Shown here piece after piece: positions 1 to 11,605 of a stretch of DNA of 64,000 bases (positions are counted from its first letter, which is position 1; each line of letters begins with the position of its first letter). Source of the stretch: Sambucus nigra (taxonomy: Eukaryota > Streptophyta > Magnoliopsida > Dipsacales > Adoxaceae); contig OX422221.1 of the NCBI GenBank assembly GCA_949130495.1, positions 149,071,405 through 149,135,404 of the forward strand, written 5' to 3'. The notes beneath the pieces are model-generated. The model saw nothing but the letters and a program-made list of their open reading frames with translations. It did not search any database and was not told where the DNA came from. Both the position numbers and the translations under genes were made by a program.

Positions 1-570
1 AGTTAGTTTTCTCACTTAATAACTTATCCCCTTCCCGAGTCTATGGTCCGACTCTAATATAATTAATTCACACCTTAATTAATATAATACTCTCCCTGAG
101 TCTATGGTCCGACTCTTCTTAAATTAATTGACACACATTTTAATTTAATACCTCCCCGAGTCTATCGCCCGACTCTAATTAAATTAATTAACAAATTAAT
201 TAATCAACCCAAATTTCGAGTCTGTGGTCCGACTCTAATATAATTAATTACCACATTAATTAATAAGTACCCTTCACTAGTCTACAATCCGATCCTGATT
301 AAACTAATTATCCCACCCATTAATTTAATCATACCCGAGTCTACAAACCGACTTTAATTAAATTAATTAACACCTTTATTAATTTAATCCTACCCGAGTC
401 TACAATCCAACTCTTTTTAAATTAATTATCACTCTTATTAATTTAATAACTTGGTGTCACTCAACCATTGTCCCCGGACTCACTTACTTGGCCCGTAACT
501 TGATATTTCCCGAGTCTATGTTCCGACTCCAAATTAATTACTCTCTCTCAATAATTAATTTAATACTTTG
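1..570. repeat. Tandem repeat, about 60-bp units with GAGTC-N8-GACTC core
   Basis: At least eight units occur, each with a core close to CCCGAGTCTATGGTCCGACTC read in two halves (GAGTC then GACTC, an inverted pair eight bases apart). Units are joined by AT-rich spacers such as TTAATTAATTTAAT. Spacing is about 57-62 bases and units have diverged by point changes. The array runs off the window start. A second short motif (CCCGGACTCACTCACTTGA-like) occurs near 473, 590 and 714. Confidence 0.85.
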
Positions 571-2024
571 GTGTCACATTACCAACATACCCGGACTCAC
601 TCACTTGATCCATCTTTACATCTCATAATTTCTTTCCCACATTTTTCGCCCACAATGTGTCGCACATTTATTTCCATAATTTCCCAATTATATTTACCTA
701 TAATTACCAACATACCCGGACTCACTCACTTGATCCGTACCTCACTATTTTGGAATAAAGTCTCTCAATTTTATCCATTTTATGCCTCACCTAAAATCAT
801 CCTAGTCCCAATTACTTTCCCCATAATTGCTAGGAATATATGTTTCACAATTATTTATCACAATAAATCTATGGAAAATTAACTTCTAAATTAATTTCCC
901 CTTATATCTCATCCAGGCCGAACTGGGCAGAATTTGCCACCATCGATCGATCGATCGACCCCTTTGTTACAGGTCTGCCTCCCCCTTGTTTTCCACCATT
1001 AACGAACCTCAAGGTTTCTAATCCAGAATTTAAACCTCTAATTACATCATCCCATCATCTACACATGGTTAGTCCACATCCTATCCAATCATAGAGACCA
1101 TTAAGACAATCAACTTCTCTAATTAACTCATAATTTTCGAAATGGGTCTTACACCATAAAATTTAGTTATCTGTTTTAAATCCCAAATTCCAGATTCGAT
1201 TTCCACTCTTTTATGTTCTGAAATTTTCGTCCAAATCATATATACATATTCAGATATCAATCATCTAAATCTTACTTTGAATCTCATTCAAGTGTTTCAA
1301 AAACAAAAACCCCAATTTGTACCCATTTACACCCAAAAACGGATTTTCATACACACATCACTATGATATGAATTGATTATCATGCTTATACGAATCAAAA
1401 CAGTTAACCACTTGCCTCAAAGTGTTTGTAGTGTCTGATCCGTTGAGGTTGACCCTCAATTTGGCTCCAAAAAGCTCCAATTGCTCTTGATTTGTTTTCC
1501 CCCAATTTCCTTCTCAAGCCCTAGGCTTAGAATTTGATGGCTGCTGATTTTCTAATCTCCCCATTAGGTTAAAAACCCTTAATCCCGTTTTTCACCTAAT
1601 GGGCTTAATTAAAGTGGCCCAACTCACCCCGTGTGGGCCCGACTATGCCCAAAAATACCCCCAGACCCAATTACTACCCCCGGGTACACTTTTCTGACTA
1701 TCTCGACCCATCCGGACTCAATCGCGCAGTCAGAATTGACATCTGAATTAATTTATAAAAATCCTTATCTCACACCCCATTAAGTCTATACCGACTCCCG
1801 GCTGGGATAAGTGCATACCCCGTCATTAATACCCGAAATGACGTAATTAAATTATTACTATTCACTTAGTAAATAAATTTTTCTAAACATTAACCATTCA
1901 CTCCCCGATTAATATTTAAATAAATATATTGTCATAATTAATTCAATTAAAATTACAACACACAAGTAATTTAAAAATCCCGAATTAATTAAATATTAAA
2001 TGCACAAAAATACGGGGTGTTACA
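1..2024 (-). mobile_element. LTR of minus-strand Ty3/gypsy element (partial)
   Basis: This is an LTR cut by the window start. Its 5' end, read on the minus strand, is at 2024 and begins TGTAACACCCCG, a start typical of plant chromoviral (Tekay-type) LTRs. Internal sequence follows at 2025, so this is the 3' LTR of a minus-strand element. It holds the ~60-bp tandem repeats at 1-570 and otherwise AT-rich sequence without a convincing ORF. The LTR is over 2 kb, as in other Tekay-type elements. The matching LTR starts at 3401. The family call rests on terminal sequence and on the gag remnant beside it, not on a pol domain. Confidence 0.6.
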
Positions 2025-3400
2025 GATATACCCTCTATAATATTAAGAATACCGCCACAAAGCTCGAATTACACATACGAATCCAGGGTTAATAAATTTA
2101 CTGTGACTCAATCTTGCCACATAAAATATACCTCCTTCATCCGAGGTGAAACTCATAACAATAACTTCGCTAATCTCCCTGACTGCTTCAATTGGTTACC
2201 AAACATAGTACACTTGCCTTAACCAAACCAAAACCACTCTAATAGATTCCCCATCTCGGCACCCTATTCTTGTCCTTTAGCTCCTCCGAGCAATATCAAA
2301 GCATGTGGTTGTATGTTCCACATCACCATATTCTCCAGGTCTGGCCTCCCTAACCATCTTAAGGTTATCAGTATCTTGGACTCTATAGACTCGATCCTGA
2401 CAATAACCTTCGTAGTTCCCTTAGCTCCTCCGACTAAAATAAAACATGCTACTAGCCTTAACTTCCTTATTTTAATGAATCCCTAGGTGGATGTCCACCG
2501 GTGGGGTTTCACAAACACAAATTCTCCATGAGTATTAGCAACACTAACTAGTGAGCCTATCATTCCTCCGAAGGACTCTCTCTTCATTGTACCTACCTTA
2601 CTTCGGTACAAGGTTCACTTCTCCATATCACTCTTTATTCACCGTCGGCCTCTGACCGATCCTCATGTGAATAATTAGGAAACTGCATTTTCTTCATTTC
2701 TGACAACTTAAAGGAACTCGCGGTCTAAGCCATCCATAAGATTCCTTTATGAGCAAAACGTCCCTCTCCCCCTAATATGGTGACTACCATTCCCACCATT
2801 TCAACATTGCTCTAACGAGTGAAAAAAAAATTCCTCAAATTTTCACATCTGGGCATTCCTATGCCCCGCTCTAAGACAAAGCTTTTGAGACCTATACTTC
2901 CATCAGATAAGGATACACCTCTTTCTCATAACTTAAACTTAAACGTATGGTCCTTATCAAAGACCCTTTCAAACTTTTTTCCAATTTACTTCACTGGGTA
3001 GTCAAGTTTACCACCACTCTCTATACTATAGCGGTACGTAAATAAATATAAGTACTGTATTCTAGTAGTCGTTGCAGTAATTCATAAAAATGTCAAAAAG
3101 GGAGTGACATCTGTTGCGGTCCTCATTCTTAACTTTAACTAACAGCTCCAACTCAGCCATGCCTTCTGCTTCCCTGATAACGGCCTTCCGTGGTCGCCCT
3201 TCATCGATCAGCACCCGAATCTCAAATGAGCACGTAAAAGATTGACTATAATCTTACATAATGTCAGGAGAATGAAATCTCACAAGATGAATCAACAATC
3301 CTAATCACGAGGCTCTATATCAAATCAAAAGCAACGCTAAAAGCATAGTACGTCCTCACAGATTCCTAAAGACACTTGAACCTGATGCGCTGATACCATA
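2025..3400 (-). pseudogene. Short interior of the minus-strand gypsy element with gag N-terminal remnant
   Basis: Only about 1.4 kb separates the two LTRs, so all of pol is absent. On the minus strand near 3,060-3,210 a broken frame reads DEGRPRKAV followed by EAEGMAELELLVKVKNEDRN, which resembles the N-terminus of Tekay-type gag (a basic G-R-P-R-K stretch followed by acidic residues and DRNRR). The remainder towards 2025 has no frame I can assign. The element must have been mobilised by a relative or have lost pol by deletion. Stops and frameshifts are numerous. Confidence 0.45.
3381..3398 (-). other. Primer-binding site (initiator Met tRNA type) of the minus-strand gypsy element
   Basis: The minus strand reads TGGTATCAGCGCATCAGG just downstream of an LTR end at 3401 (GTCACA). 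This is the usual tRNA-Met primer site TGGTATCAGAGC with one change. It fixes the orientation of the element. Confidence 0.7.
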
Positions 3401-4261
3401 TGTGACACTCCGCCTATTAAAATAACAGGTGATCAATCCTATACCAAATTAAAACAGGAGTCTCATATGGTTCATTCTTAGCATCACCGTCGAAAACCAA
3501 ATTAATTACTAATAACTTATTAGGCTGGTGTCAAAATTTTATTTAACAAATCTTTTTAATCAAACCAACTAAATAAAATATTCACACAGTTTATAAATAA
3601 CTGAACACTCAGTTTAACATAATATAACCAAATCGAATGCCGCACTAAAAAGGCGGTAAAAGAATAAATGAACACAGTTGGGCTATCGGTCCGGATGTTT
3701 GTACAATACCTCCTATTTAGATCTCAAGGATAAAAGCGTCTACAATAGACCTGCAGGCATCCACAGTCGTTGCAGTAAATGTCTGACTCGAAGTAATCAT
3801 CATCCAGGCGTCTCTGTGTCTGGACACCTAATATATATACATATATAGCAAGAGACGGAAAAATAGGGAAAGGGATAAGAGCCCGAGTTTTAAAAAATCT
3901 TTAGCAAGTGCATAAATGCCATATTTTAAAATATGAAATATCTCATATTTAAATTGGTATCGCACTCTCATGAGATACACCTCACCCCTCTTCTAATAGT
4001 GCACACCTATTGCATACATTCTAAACAACCTAGTTAAGCTACCCCACCTAACTAATCATTTTCACTCTTCTTCTAAAGTTCTCATAAACCCGAGTACTAA
4101 GGACTAAACTTCTCCCCATTCCCAACATTGCGGTATATTTCTTGCGTGGGGTGTCTCGCCAAGCGAAATTCTAACAAGAAATCCCCCGATACACTACTAC
4201 CTGACAATGTTGATCGTCGAGACCCATTAGGCCCTCATTACATAACACATATATAAAAACT

Positions 4262-4313
<52 letters not shown>
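3401..4313 (-). mobile_element. Second LTR of the minus-strand gypsy element, part 1
   Basis: It begins on the plus strand with TGTGACACTCCGCC and is similar over at least 90 bases to the LTR ends at 51,242 and 52,249, so the three belong to related families. It is the 5' LTR of the minus-strand element. It runs to the (TA)n tract at 4,264-4,311, where a Helitron interrupts it. The LTR continues at 7,206. No ORF of note. Confidence 0.6.
4264..4311. repeat. (TA)n microsatellite
   Basis: About 24 TA dinucleotides directly precede a Helitron insertion point. The tyrosine-rich short ORF that crosses it is an artefact of the repeat. Confidence 0.95.
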
Positions 4314-4314
<1 letters not shown>

Positions 4315-4510
4315 TAGCGAAATGCCCGTGCCTGAAGGCATGACGAAAATTTTCAAAGTACGTAATCACAAAATGGTAAAAAGTTCCAAAGTACTTAATT
4401 ACACATCGTAAATTTTTTTCCCCAATAAAACAAAGTGTAAATTTTTAAAAAAAATTGGTCATAATCTCATTTGTTTATATTACTATCCACTCTGCTTGAT
4501 ATGTCCCCGC

Positions 4511-4810
4511 TAAAATTATTAGAATACGCGTCTATTTTGCTCTCACGTGGATAAAAATGTTCAATGTCTCCACCCATATTTAGGCATATTTGAATTCCAT
4601 GACAAAAAAGACATATTTTAAACTCCAAATCTATATATTTTATATTAACCAAAACTCCCAACTAAAGTTATTAGAATACGCGTCTATTTTTCTCTCACAC
4701 GGATAAAAATGTTCAATGTCTCCACCCATATTTAGGCATATTTGAATTCCATTACAAAAATGACATATTTTAAACTCCAAATCTATATATTTTTTATTAA
4801 CCAAAACTTT
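4511..4810. repeat. 152-bp tandem duplication in Helitron 1
   Basis: Two adjacent units start at 4511 and 4663 and match almost base for base (for example TAGAATACGCGTCTATTTT in both). Minus-strand short ORFs crossing them share a peptide only because of this duplication. Confidence 0.9.
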
Positions 4811-5518
4811 GACACAACAAATGCAGATCAGAGATAAAATGGACAATTGCAATTTACAATTTATCAGAACTTTCATAAAATAAAATTACTTATGCGCTAC
4901 ATACCGTGACAATTTATAAAAAACATTGACACGATAATTACATGTACACGACATACCATGACAATTGCAAGGTGTATAGCTAAGGTAATTCGAAGTATTT
5001 TTTTCCTTCAAATAGCCTAAATTGGAACATCAGTTTGGAACTTCAACTACTTAAGGTTTTTTACCGTTCATGGACTGTTTAATGACAAAAAAATAAATCA
5101 CAAATCAGGTTTACAGAAAATAAAAATAAAAAACTTACATAGTAATAAGTCAAAAACTCTTGCAATAAACACACCAAAAAATAGTAGGCCTTCTCCTCCA
5201 AAGCCTAAGCATCTCAACCTTCCCTACCATTGTTCCCATGCATAAATATGAACTGCAAAATAAGTCACATATAATATTTTTGTACACATTAAATCCCAAA
5301 TATCATTTTAGTAGTATGATAAAAATGAAAATAATAAATCTCAACTATTTTAATAAATCGCAACTATTTATGTTAATCAATGACCTCAACAATTATGGTT
5401 AAACCACAAACTTAAATGGTTGTGGTTAATAACAATCATAAAAATAATTAAACCACAACATATACCTATTGTGCCAACGACATATCTCAAACAATATGTT
5501 CGTGGAAAAACAATATGT

Positions 5519-5520
<2 letters not shown>

Positions 5521-5553
<33 letters not shown>

Positions 5554-5627
5554 CCAATAGCTAAAAAGGCTCTCCGATCATAATAAAAAGGATCTCCGAA
5601 CCTGTAAAAAATATGAGAGGAAGAGTT

Positions 5628-5658
<31 letters not shown>

Positions 5659-5735
5659 CCCAATAGCTAATATGAGTAATCTATATAATAAAGGATCTAT
5701 TAAACTTACCCGATCTTAAAAAAACTATTAAACTT
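5521..5735. repeat. Two copies of (GA)n plus CCAATAGCTAA unit
   Basis: GA tracts at 5,521-5,550 and 5,628-5,654 are each followed by CCAATAGCTAA and then AATAAA-rich sequence ending in GGATCT. This is a tandem duplication of about 105 bases, diverged. The second copy contains TCTATATAATAAAGG at 5,680, which resembles a plus-strand Helitron 5' end. Confidence 0.6.
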
Positions 5736-6102
5736 ACAAAACACTTTACCATTGTTATAACGCCCATGCAAAACTCAATCACTGTTAGATCTGATAAAAA
5801 AATAATGCTTGGTATATCTGAAAAATAAAAAAATGTCGCTTTAATATAAAAATAGAACAGAACAGATAATAGAATTAACAAAACCTAACCCAATAAAACT
5901 ATAATTTGAAATCTTAAACCCAAAATATACAATATGTTAGCTCCATATGGTACTGAACATTAAAAAAGGGTGTTCAACAGTCATAATAAACTTCACCACA
6001 ACTAACCATTTCGTCTCTATTAATGCCTACAAAAAAAATTAATAATGTGTGTGAGATATATGTATATCACATAAACTGAAAATTTGAAGAGTGAAAATCA
6101 GC

Positions 6103-6279
6103 CACAAAAGTACCTTTTGGGGGAAACGGATCGAGCCAATAGTACTTGTTTGGATAATCTCTGGCTATTGTTACAGCCAAAAGAAGTCCAGGACATGATC
6201 GAGCTGAGAGGGAGGCAGATCTGTGCGTGTGTTGGCATGAAAAATAAGACCAAATAGGTACGAGCAAATCATATACCAT
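6103..6279 (-). pseudogene. Possible captured exon in Helitron 1, unidentified
   Basis: A minus-strand frame encodes a peptide ending ARDYPNKYYWLDPFPPKG, with a plausible splice donor AAAAG|GTAC at its end. Helitrons often carry host exons. I do not recognise the protein. The frame is short and could be chance, so only the reading frame and the donor-like site support it. Confidence 0.25.
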
Positions 6280-7205
6280 CTAAACCGAAAAACCTTTGAA
6301 TCCCCAAAACCCTATTTTCTAAAGGATGAAAATGAAGATATTTTCAAGCCCATAAATCAAGCTAAGAACAGACTATTCTCAAGCATAGAAAAATAATTTT
6401 GTGATCTAAACAAAGTTCTAAACCAAATAGAAACATAAACAAATGGTATACCAGGGAATTGAAACCTCAAAATCGCACAAAAAATCAAATTTTCAAACCC
6501 CCAAAACCTAAATCCATGATTGCGAACTTTAAAAAATATGATTAAAGTCCATCCTTTAATATAAGAGGGGATGAAAATGAAGAGATCCTATTTTTTCATG
6601 AGAAATAAATCAAAAATTAGGAGAAAAGATTAGACAGGGGAACACATATTGTAGCTGTGATTGAGAGGGTGGAGGGTCAGCATTTAAGCTGCATCGCATA
6701 TTCTCGGTAGAAAAGAGGAAGAGGAGAGAGAAGTGAGGGTTTAAAAGTGGGTAATTAGAGAGGAGTAAAGTCATGGGTTTCAGTTTAGATGTAATGAGGA
6801 AAGGAATTAGAGAAAATGAAAAGCTAAAAGTAGGAGAGAGAGAGAGAGAGAGATTAACTTGTGCCGCTCAAATGGAAGAGTGTAGTGAATGGGGTAGCGT
6901 GTGTCTCAAACAACATTTCCCCATGTGGGTTAGTTGAGTTGAGAGTGAAATGGGGATGCCTCGAGCCTTGTGCTCTAATAAGGTGTGCCTCTTTGACCAA
7001 ATAATCTTTCCAAATTCAAAGTGGAAGATATTTTTGAGTGTGAGACACACTTGCATAGCAATGACAAATGTGCAAATCTTGTGAACGAATCTTGATGATA
7101 TTTGATCGGGATCGTTGTTTCGTTGCCTTGTTGGCACGATCATGGCCCCTTATTATCTTATAAGTTTATCAAACAGTAAAAAACATCTACTCCTTATTAT
7201 ATAGA

Positions 7206-7785
7206 TAGTTCTCACTAGAACCTACGATTCATATTCATATAAATCCAAATATAAATCTACCGAAAGGGGAATAACTCTTATTCATTCTTTTCACTTTACA
7301 CAAGTTTACTTTATATGATATCTCATCTTAATATACAAGCAATATACTATACGCAACACGTATAATTATACCTATTACAATCATAAGTATAATAACCATC
7401 TCACTGAGCTATAACTTGAGGATGCAGTCTCGTAGTGCCTATCCGCATCCGGATTTACTCAATCAACCACGGTACGAAGCCAGACTCACTAATGATCATG
7501 GTAAAAATACACAACGGTGGAGGTGGTCATGTTCCCTGTTGAGAGTGGAATAAAAATATCACACTCATATGCGGCACGATATGACCTGGGTATATACTCT
7601 CCTTTCTCCTCAAGCTAGGGGATTCACCCACATCGCACAACCTCCCTAGATAGCACTAGAGAAAATATATAATCTCGCTGTCCATCCCTATGCCCGGGGA
7701 AGCCTGTGAACAAGACTCTAAGATAAAAATATACCAATCACATACATATATATATATTTAATTCCATATCATATATATATATATA
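7206..7785 (-). mobile_element. Second LTR of the minus-strand gypsy element, part 2
   Basis: This is the continuation of the LTR begun at 3401 after removal of Helitron 1. It ends in another AT-rich tract (7,770-7,785), where a second Helitron of the same family begins. The distal LTR end (expected ...GGTGTTACA on the plus strand) is not found nearby, so it is deleted or lies beyond unrecognised insertions. Confidence 0.5.
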
Positions 7786-8859
7786 CTAGCAGATACCCGT
7801 GCCTAAAGGCATGCCGAAAACTTTCGAAGTACGTAATTGCGAAATGACAAAAATTTTGAAAGTACGTAATTTCAAAACGGCGAAAATATTGTTCCCCAAA
7901 GTATTAAATCTTGTAAATCAAGTCAAAAAGTTAATCTTATAACAAAAAATAATGTAAAAAAAATTAATTCTTTTCGTAGAATTTGCTTTGTTTATAGGAT
8001 GATCCACCCTGATCTAGGTGTAAACAATGCTAATTTCATTTCATCGTAATAATGGTAAACTATTATTTAAAACAAATACTTGTAAACAAATTCAAAATTT
8101 TGGGCAAATTATCCTCTATTTATAGAAAAATCCACCCTATTTAACAAATAAAAAATATTCAATGACTACAATACTAATAATGTCATGGATCTCGCACAAA
8201 TAGAACATACCATCATATAGTTTTTAAGTCAGAAATTAGTTTTTATAACATAAATGTGTAAACATTTTTTAAAAAATGGGCATAATTTCCTTTATTTATA
8301 GGACTATCCACCACCCTGTTTAAGAAATAAAAAATGGTACAACAGTATAAATAGTTTTGCCACAAGAATAGTGTTAACACCCTCAACAACTGCTAAGTAA
8401 GGGTTAACACCCTCACCAACTGACTTGGAATTTATCAGTCCCAGTTGAAAATTTCTAACCCAAGAGCTTCTGATCTGTGATTTTGATACTCTCCTTTTCA
8501 TGTGTAATGTTTTGTGTACCACGATCTCGCTACATTAGGATCATGGCTTTTTTCATCTCAAGCGGTTGACCTGAAATTTCAACAGTAGTGATGATCATAA
8601 TGCCAACATAGAGGATTTATCATTCACAAGGTACATTATTTAGGAGCATGTCATTTCTTTATGCTCAGTGTTAGTATCAAGAGAAAATATTTACAGGATA
8701 TTATTTTAGTCTCTTAAGAGCATCAGTAATGGGGAGGTGGACGAAATCTATGATTACAAATTAAAAAGGGGTTTTACCTTTCCGCGTGAGGAAGTTCTCA
8801 CAGTGGTGATAAAAGAGATATAGTAATAATAGTTCCAACGAAGAAGATTTGTTCGTAGG

Positions 8860-8935
8860 AAATAATTGTAATATTTCTTACGAACAACATTGGTTCGTAC
8901 AAATTATTACGAATAAATGTAGTTCGTAAGAATCT
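8860..8935. repeat. Small inverted repeat around TACGAAC/GTTCGTA
   Basis: TACGAAC, a 7-base loop and GTTCGTA form a perfect 7-bp stem at 8,879-8,899, with AT-rich arms that also partly pair (AATAATT/AATTATT). Further GTTCGTA copies lie at 8,851 and 8,931. It may be a remnant of a small inverted-repeat transposon. Confidence 0.5.
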
Positions 8936-10129
8936 AAATAGGCAATAAAAATTAAAGAACATGAAAAGTGTAAACTACCTGATCTGAAGAGTGAAAATAA
9001 AATTAAAAAAATAGTTTATGATGCATAAGCCTTATTGCAAACTGCATTCCATGCCTCCTCTTATTTGTATTCTGCCACAAAACCTTCTTCATATTCAAGA
9101 TTGATAAAAGTTACTTGAGCAAGATTACGAAGAAGCTTTTGAATCCATTAGAGATCTAAATGATATGTCGAGGTCGAAATGTGTGCATGTGAATGCTAAG
9201 AAGAGTAGGGAGGCATGTGAGGCAGTGACTGTGGGGAAACCTCACCCACCACAAATACCACCCAAAGTGATGAATGCATGACTGTTGTGAAACCTATCAT
9301 ATATAACTGGCCAAAAATTGTGGTTGGCTTAAGTGTGCAGTCAACAACCGTAAGAAAAAAATTAAAACTTCCTTCGAGAACTTTCTTCATCAAAGCACCC
9401 TACGAAAAAGAAATGGACTTTAAAAATCACATAAATTAAGCACAACAAATAATGCTAAATCAACAAAAGTTAACAAACATATGAATATAAGAGATATGAA
9501 TGAAAAAAAGCATTGCACACAGAATAAATTAACTCGTTATATCTTAGACCAAAGTGCAAAGCTGGAACCATACTTGAAGAGGATATCGTTAGTGACTATT
9601 CTGGCATATAAGCAAAACCTCCTTGTCTAAATATTTTGACCGCTTCGACGTCTTGAGCCCTGCTGATTTGAGCAAACACGTCACCAGATACGTGCTCAGA
9701 TCTAGATTCAGCGAAAATTGTGCGCGATCTGGTGGCTTCCATTTGACCCGAACGTCGATTTTTTCATTTATTTCTTTTATCAAAGTTATTTAGTTTTGTT
9801 TTATTGTTATATGGCTTTAACATATAAATTAGTTCTCAAGCAGACTTTTAAATGTAACATGGTCAGTGAAAGTGTATAATGCAAATTAATGTTCAAAGTG
9901 GGATTTAAGAAACTATCTGTAAGAGCTTGTTTATATCTTTATATATTATGTCAAATAAGGAACCTTATTAGTTGAATTTGATAGAATTTATTAACATATA
10001 AATTTTAACTTTCATTAGGATAATCCGAACATTTATTAACATACAAATCTCAAATTCTAACATATCTTTAAATTTTCATCTCATACTTTGATTATGCCTT
10101 GTTTGTTAATGTAGGGAGATAATCCATTG

Positions 10130-10273
10130 CCTTTAATGTATTGACAGAACTCATATAAAATTCTACTCAGTTCTTCCCACTCTTAGGAATGGCTAAGGAG
10201 AGCCTTAAATGTAATGGAAAACTCATATAAAATTCTACGGAGTTATTCCCACTCTTAGGAATGGTTGAGGAGA
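10130..10273. repeat. 72-bp tandem duplication
   Basis: Two units from 10,130 and 10,202 share AACTCATATAAAATTCTAC and CCCACTCTTAGGAATGG with a few differences. No coding role is seen. Confidence 0.85.
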
Positions 10274-11436
10274 CAATGATGTTTTTACTCATGAAACTTT
10301 TCCCCAAACATTAATGCTAAAGCAGACCCTAAATTTGTGACTGGTGATTGATCAACAAAATCATCAGGCAGGCCGTGACTATTTCTCTATGGCACCAAGT
10401 TACGTGGAAGTTGATTCCATCCTTGGTGGGACTCATACTTGTGCACTTTCTCTTCCAGAAACTGAATGTATTAGATAACCTCCTTTGTGTGTCACTGTGA
10501 GGAATGATTCCTCTTAACATCTAAAATCTGTCATTAATCTTGCACCTCCTACATTGCTCTATTACTTAGTGCTTTGATTGCGTGGTGCTAGTTTGCTGCT
10601 CAGTCCCTTTTCCATCAATCTTTACTGCATATTGAATGTACGGGGTCTGCTCTACCATTGAATGTATGTGATCTGCTCTACCTTATAACCCATGCATACA
10701 ACAATAAAAAATTGAATACAGTTGAAACCAAATTATCAATCATTCACGTTATAACCAAATGAAAATCAAATAAAAGCAACTAAACCACCATATAGTCCTA
10801 CCCCACAACCATCATAGTCCTACCTCGCGACCTTCTTACAAAAATAATGAATCCATTATGTCCTATTCAGAGAGGACGGTGTTAGTGATGCAAATTTTAA
10901 GTGGTTAATATTTCTTTGGGAGCTGCTGCTGGCATTAATAGTTTTCGAGTGTTTGGATCTAATTTTCCATTGATCTGGCAAGTCCCCAATAATTTTCCAT
11001 CTTTGATAGCCTCGACTCCCCAAACAACACAATATCCTGAAAACACAAAAAGCACAAACAGTTAATGGAGTTTCCCCATCTTCACGGACCTTTCATTCCT
11101 GGACAAATGGTAATAATTTCAAAATTTAACAACAGTAGACGGACATTAGTGGTAACGGTGGCCTTTCACTTGAATATTGACTGCAAGTCTTTGTTATGGT
11201 AATAGAATATACCCTGCAATGATAAAAAAAAATACAGCCATGAAATTAATTACATAGAATGTGAGCTATGATATCACTAAGCCTAAACACTTGGAAATAC
11301 TATTAAAAATAAAAAAATAATGATCCCTTTTTAATCAGATAGGAATTTCAAGAAATCGACTCCAGTGCATATGCTTACCCTAAGAGGTGGAAACATAATT
11401 TGGAGGAGTATCAAGCGATCATGTATTTGTTAGTTG

Positions 11437-11605
11437 ACCATAACAATCGAGTATGTTGTTGTTTCGGAGGTAACAAAAAAGGTGTTTGGATATGAAACTT
11501 CTTAATGACTTGGGTGTGGTTTGTTTATTACAATCAACTATTAATCTTTATTGTGACAATAGTGGTGTAGTTTTAAATTTGAAAGAACCAAGGACTTGTC
11601 AGAAA
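11437..11605 (+). pseudogene. Ty1/copia RNase H fragment, part 1
   Basis: The frame reads EYVVVSEVTKKVFG, then after a frameshift MKLLNDLGVV and INLYCDNSGVVLNLKEPRT. This is the C-terminal half of copia RNase H, where families have the pattern EAEYxAxSEAxKE, then LYCDNxGAxxxxKEPR. No earlier pol domains are found upstream, so the element is 5'-truncated. The reading breaks at about 11,605 and resumes at 13,838 with KHFNHKYHVI, so a later insertion splits it. Confidence 0.75.

Larger units (their letters stand above)
4314..7205 (-). mobile_element. Non-autonomous Helitron, copy 1
   Basis: Both ends fit Helitron rules on the minus strand. The 5' end at 7205 begins TCTATATAATAAGGAGTAG. The 3' end at 4314 ends with the stem-loop TGCCTTCAGGCA, then CACGGGCATTTCG, then CTAG. 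The flanking bases are A (4313) and T (7206), the expected A|T insertion site. The LTR sequence resumes at 7206. No Rep/helicase ORF is seen, so the copy is non-autonomous. Inside are a 152-bp tandem duplication, three (GA)n tracts and a possible exon at 6,103-6,279. The 3' end is nearly the same as those at 7,786 and 45,829. Confidence 0.7.
7786..11430 (-). mobile_element. Helitron copy 2 (3' end clear, far end not located)
   Basis: The minus-strand 3' terminus at 7786 has the same design as copy 1: stem-loop TGCCTTTAGGCA, CACGGGTATCTG, then CTAG, next to a T in an AT tract. The first ~600 bases repeat a subunit with CTTTATTTATAGGA and ATCCACCCT. The same subunit occurs in the copies at 4,314 and 45,829. 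The 5' end was not found, so the right limit is provisional, set before the copia remnant. Between 8,520 and 11,430 I see no recognisable gene, only AT-rich sequence, a hairpin at 8,879 and a small tandem duplication at 10,130. Confidence 0.5.

Noticed and set aside
4171..4356. Minus-strand ORF of 61 codons with a Tyr-Ile repeat
   Set aside because: It is created by the (TA)n microsatellite and crosses a Helitron boundary.
8715..8830. Harbinger-type MITE suggested by AAGAGCATCAGTAATGGGGAG
   Set aside because: The opposite terminal inverted repeat and a TTA/TAA duplication were not found.
9589..9783. Minus-strand frame with VRVKWKPPDRA, resembling the RNase H domain entry of LINE elements
   Set aside because: Only a few residues fit, no downstream catalytic residues follow, and no LINE RT is near.
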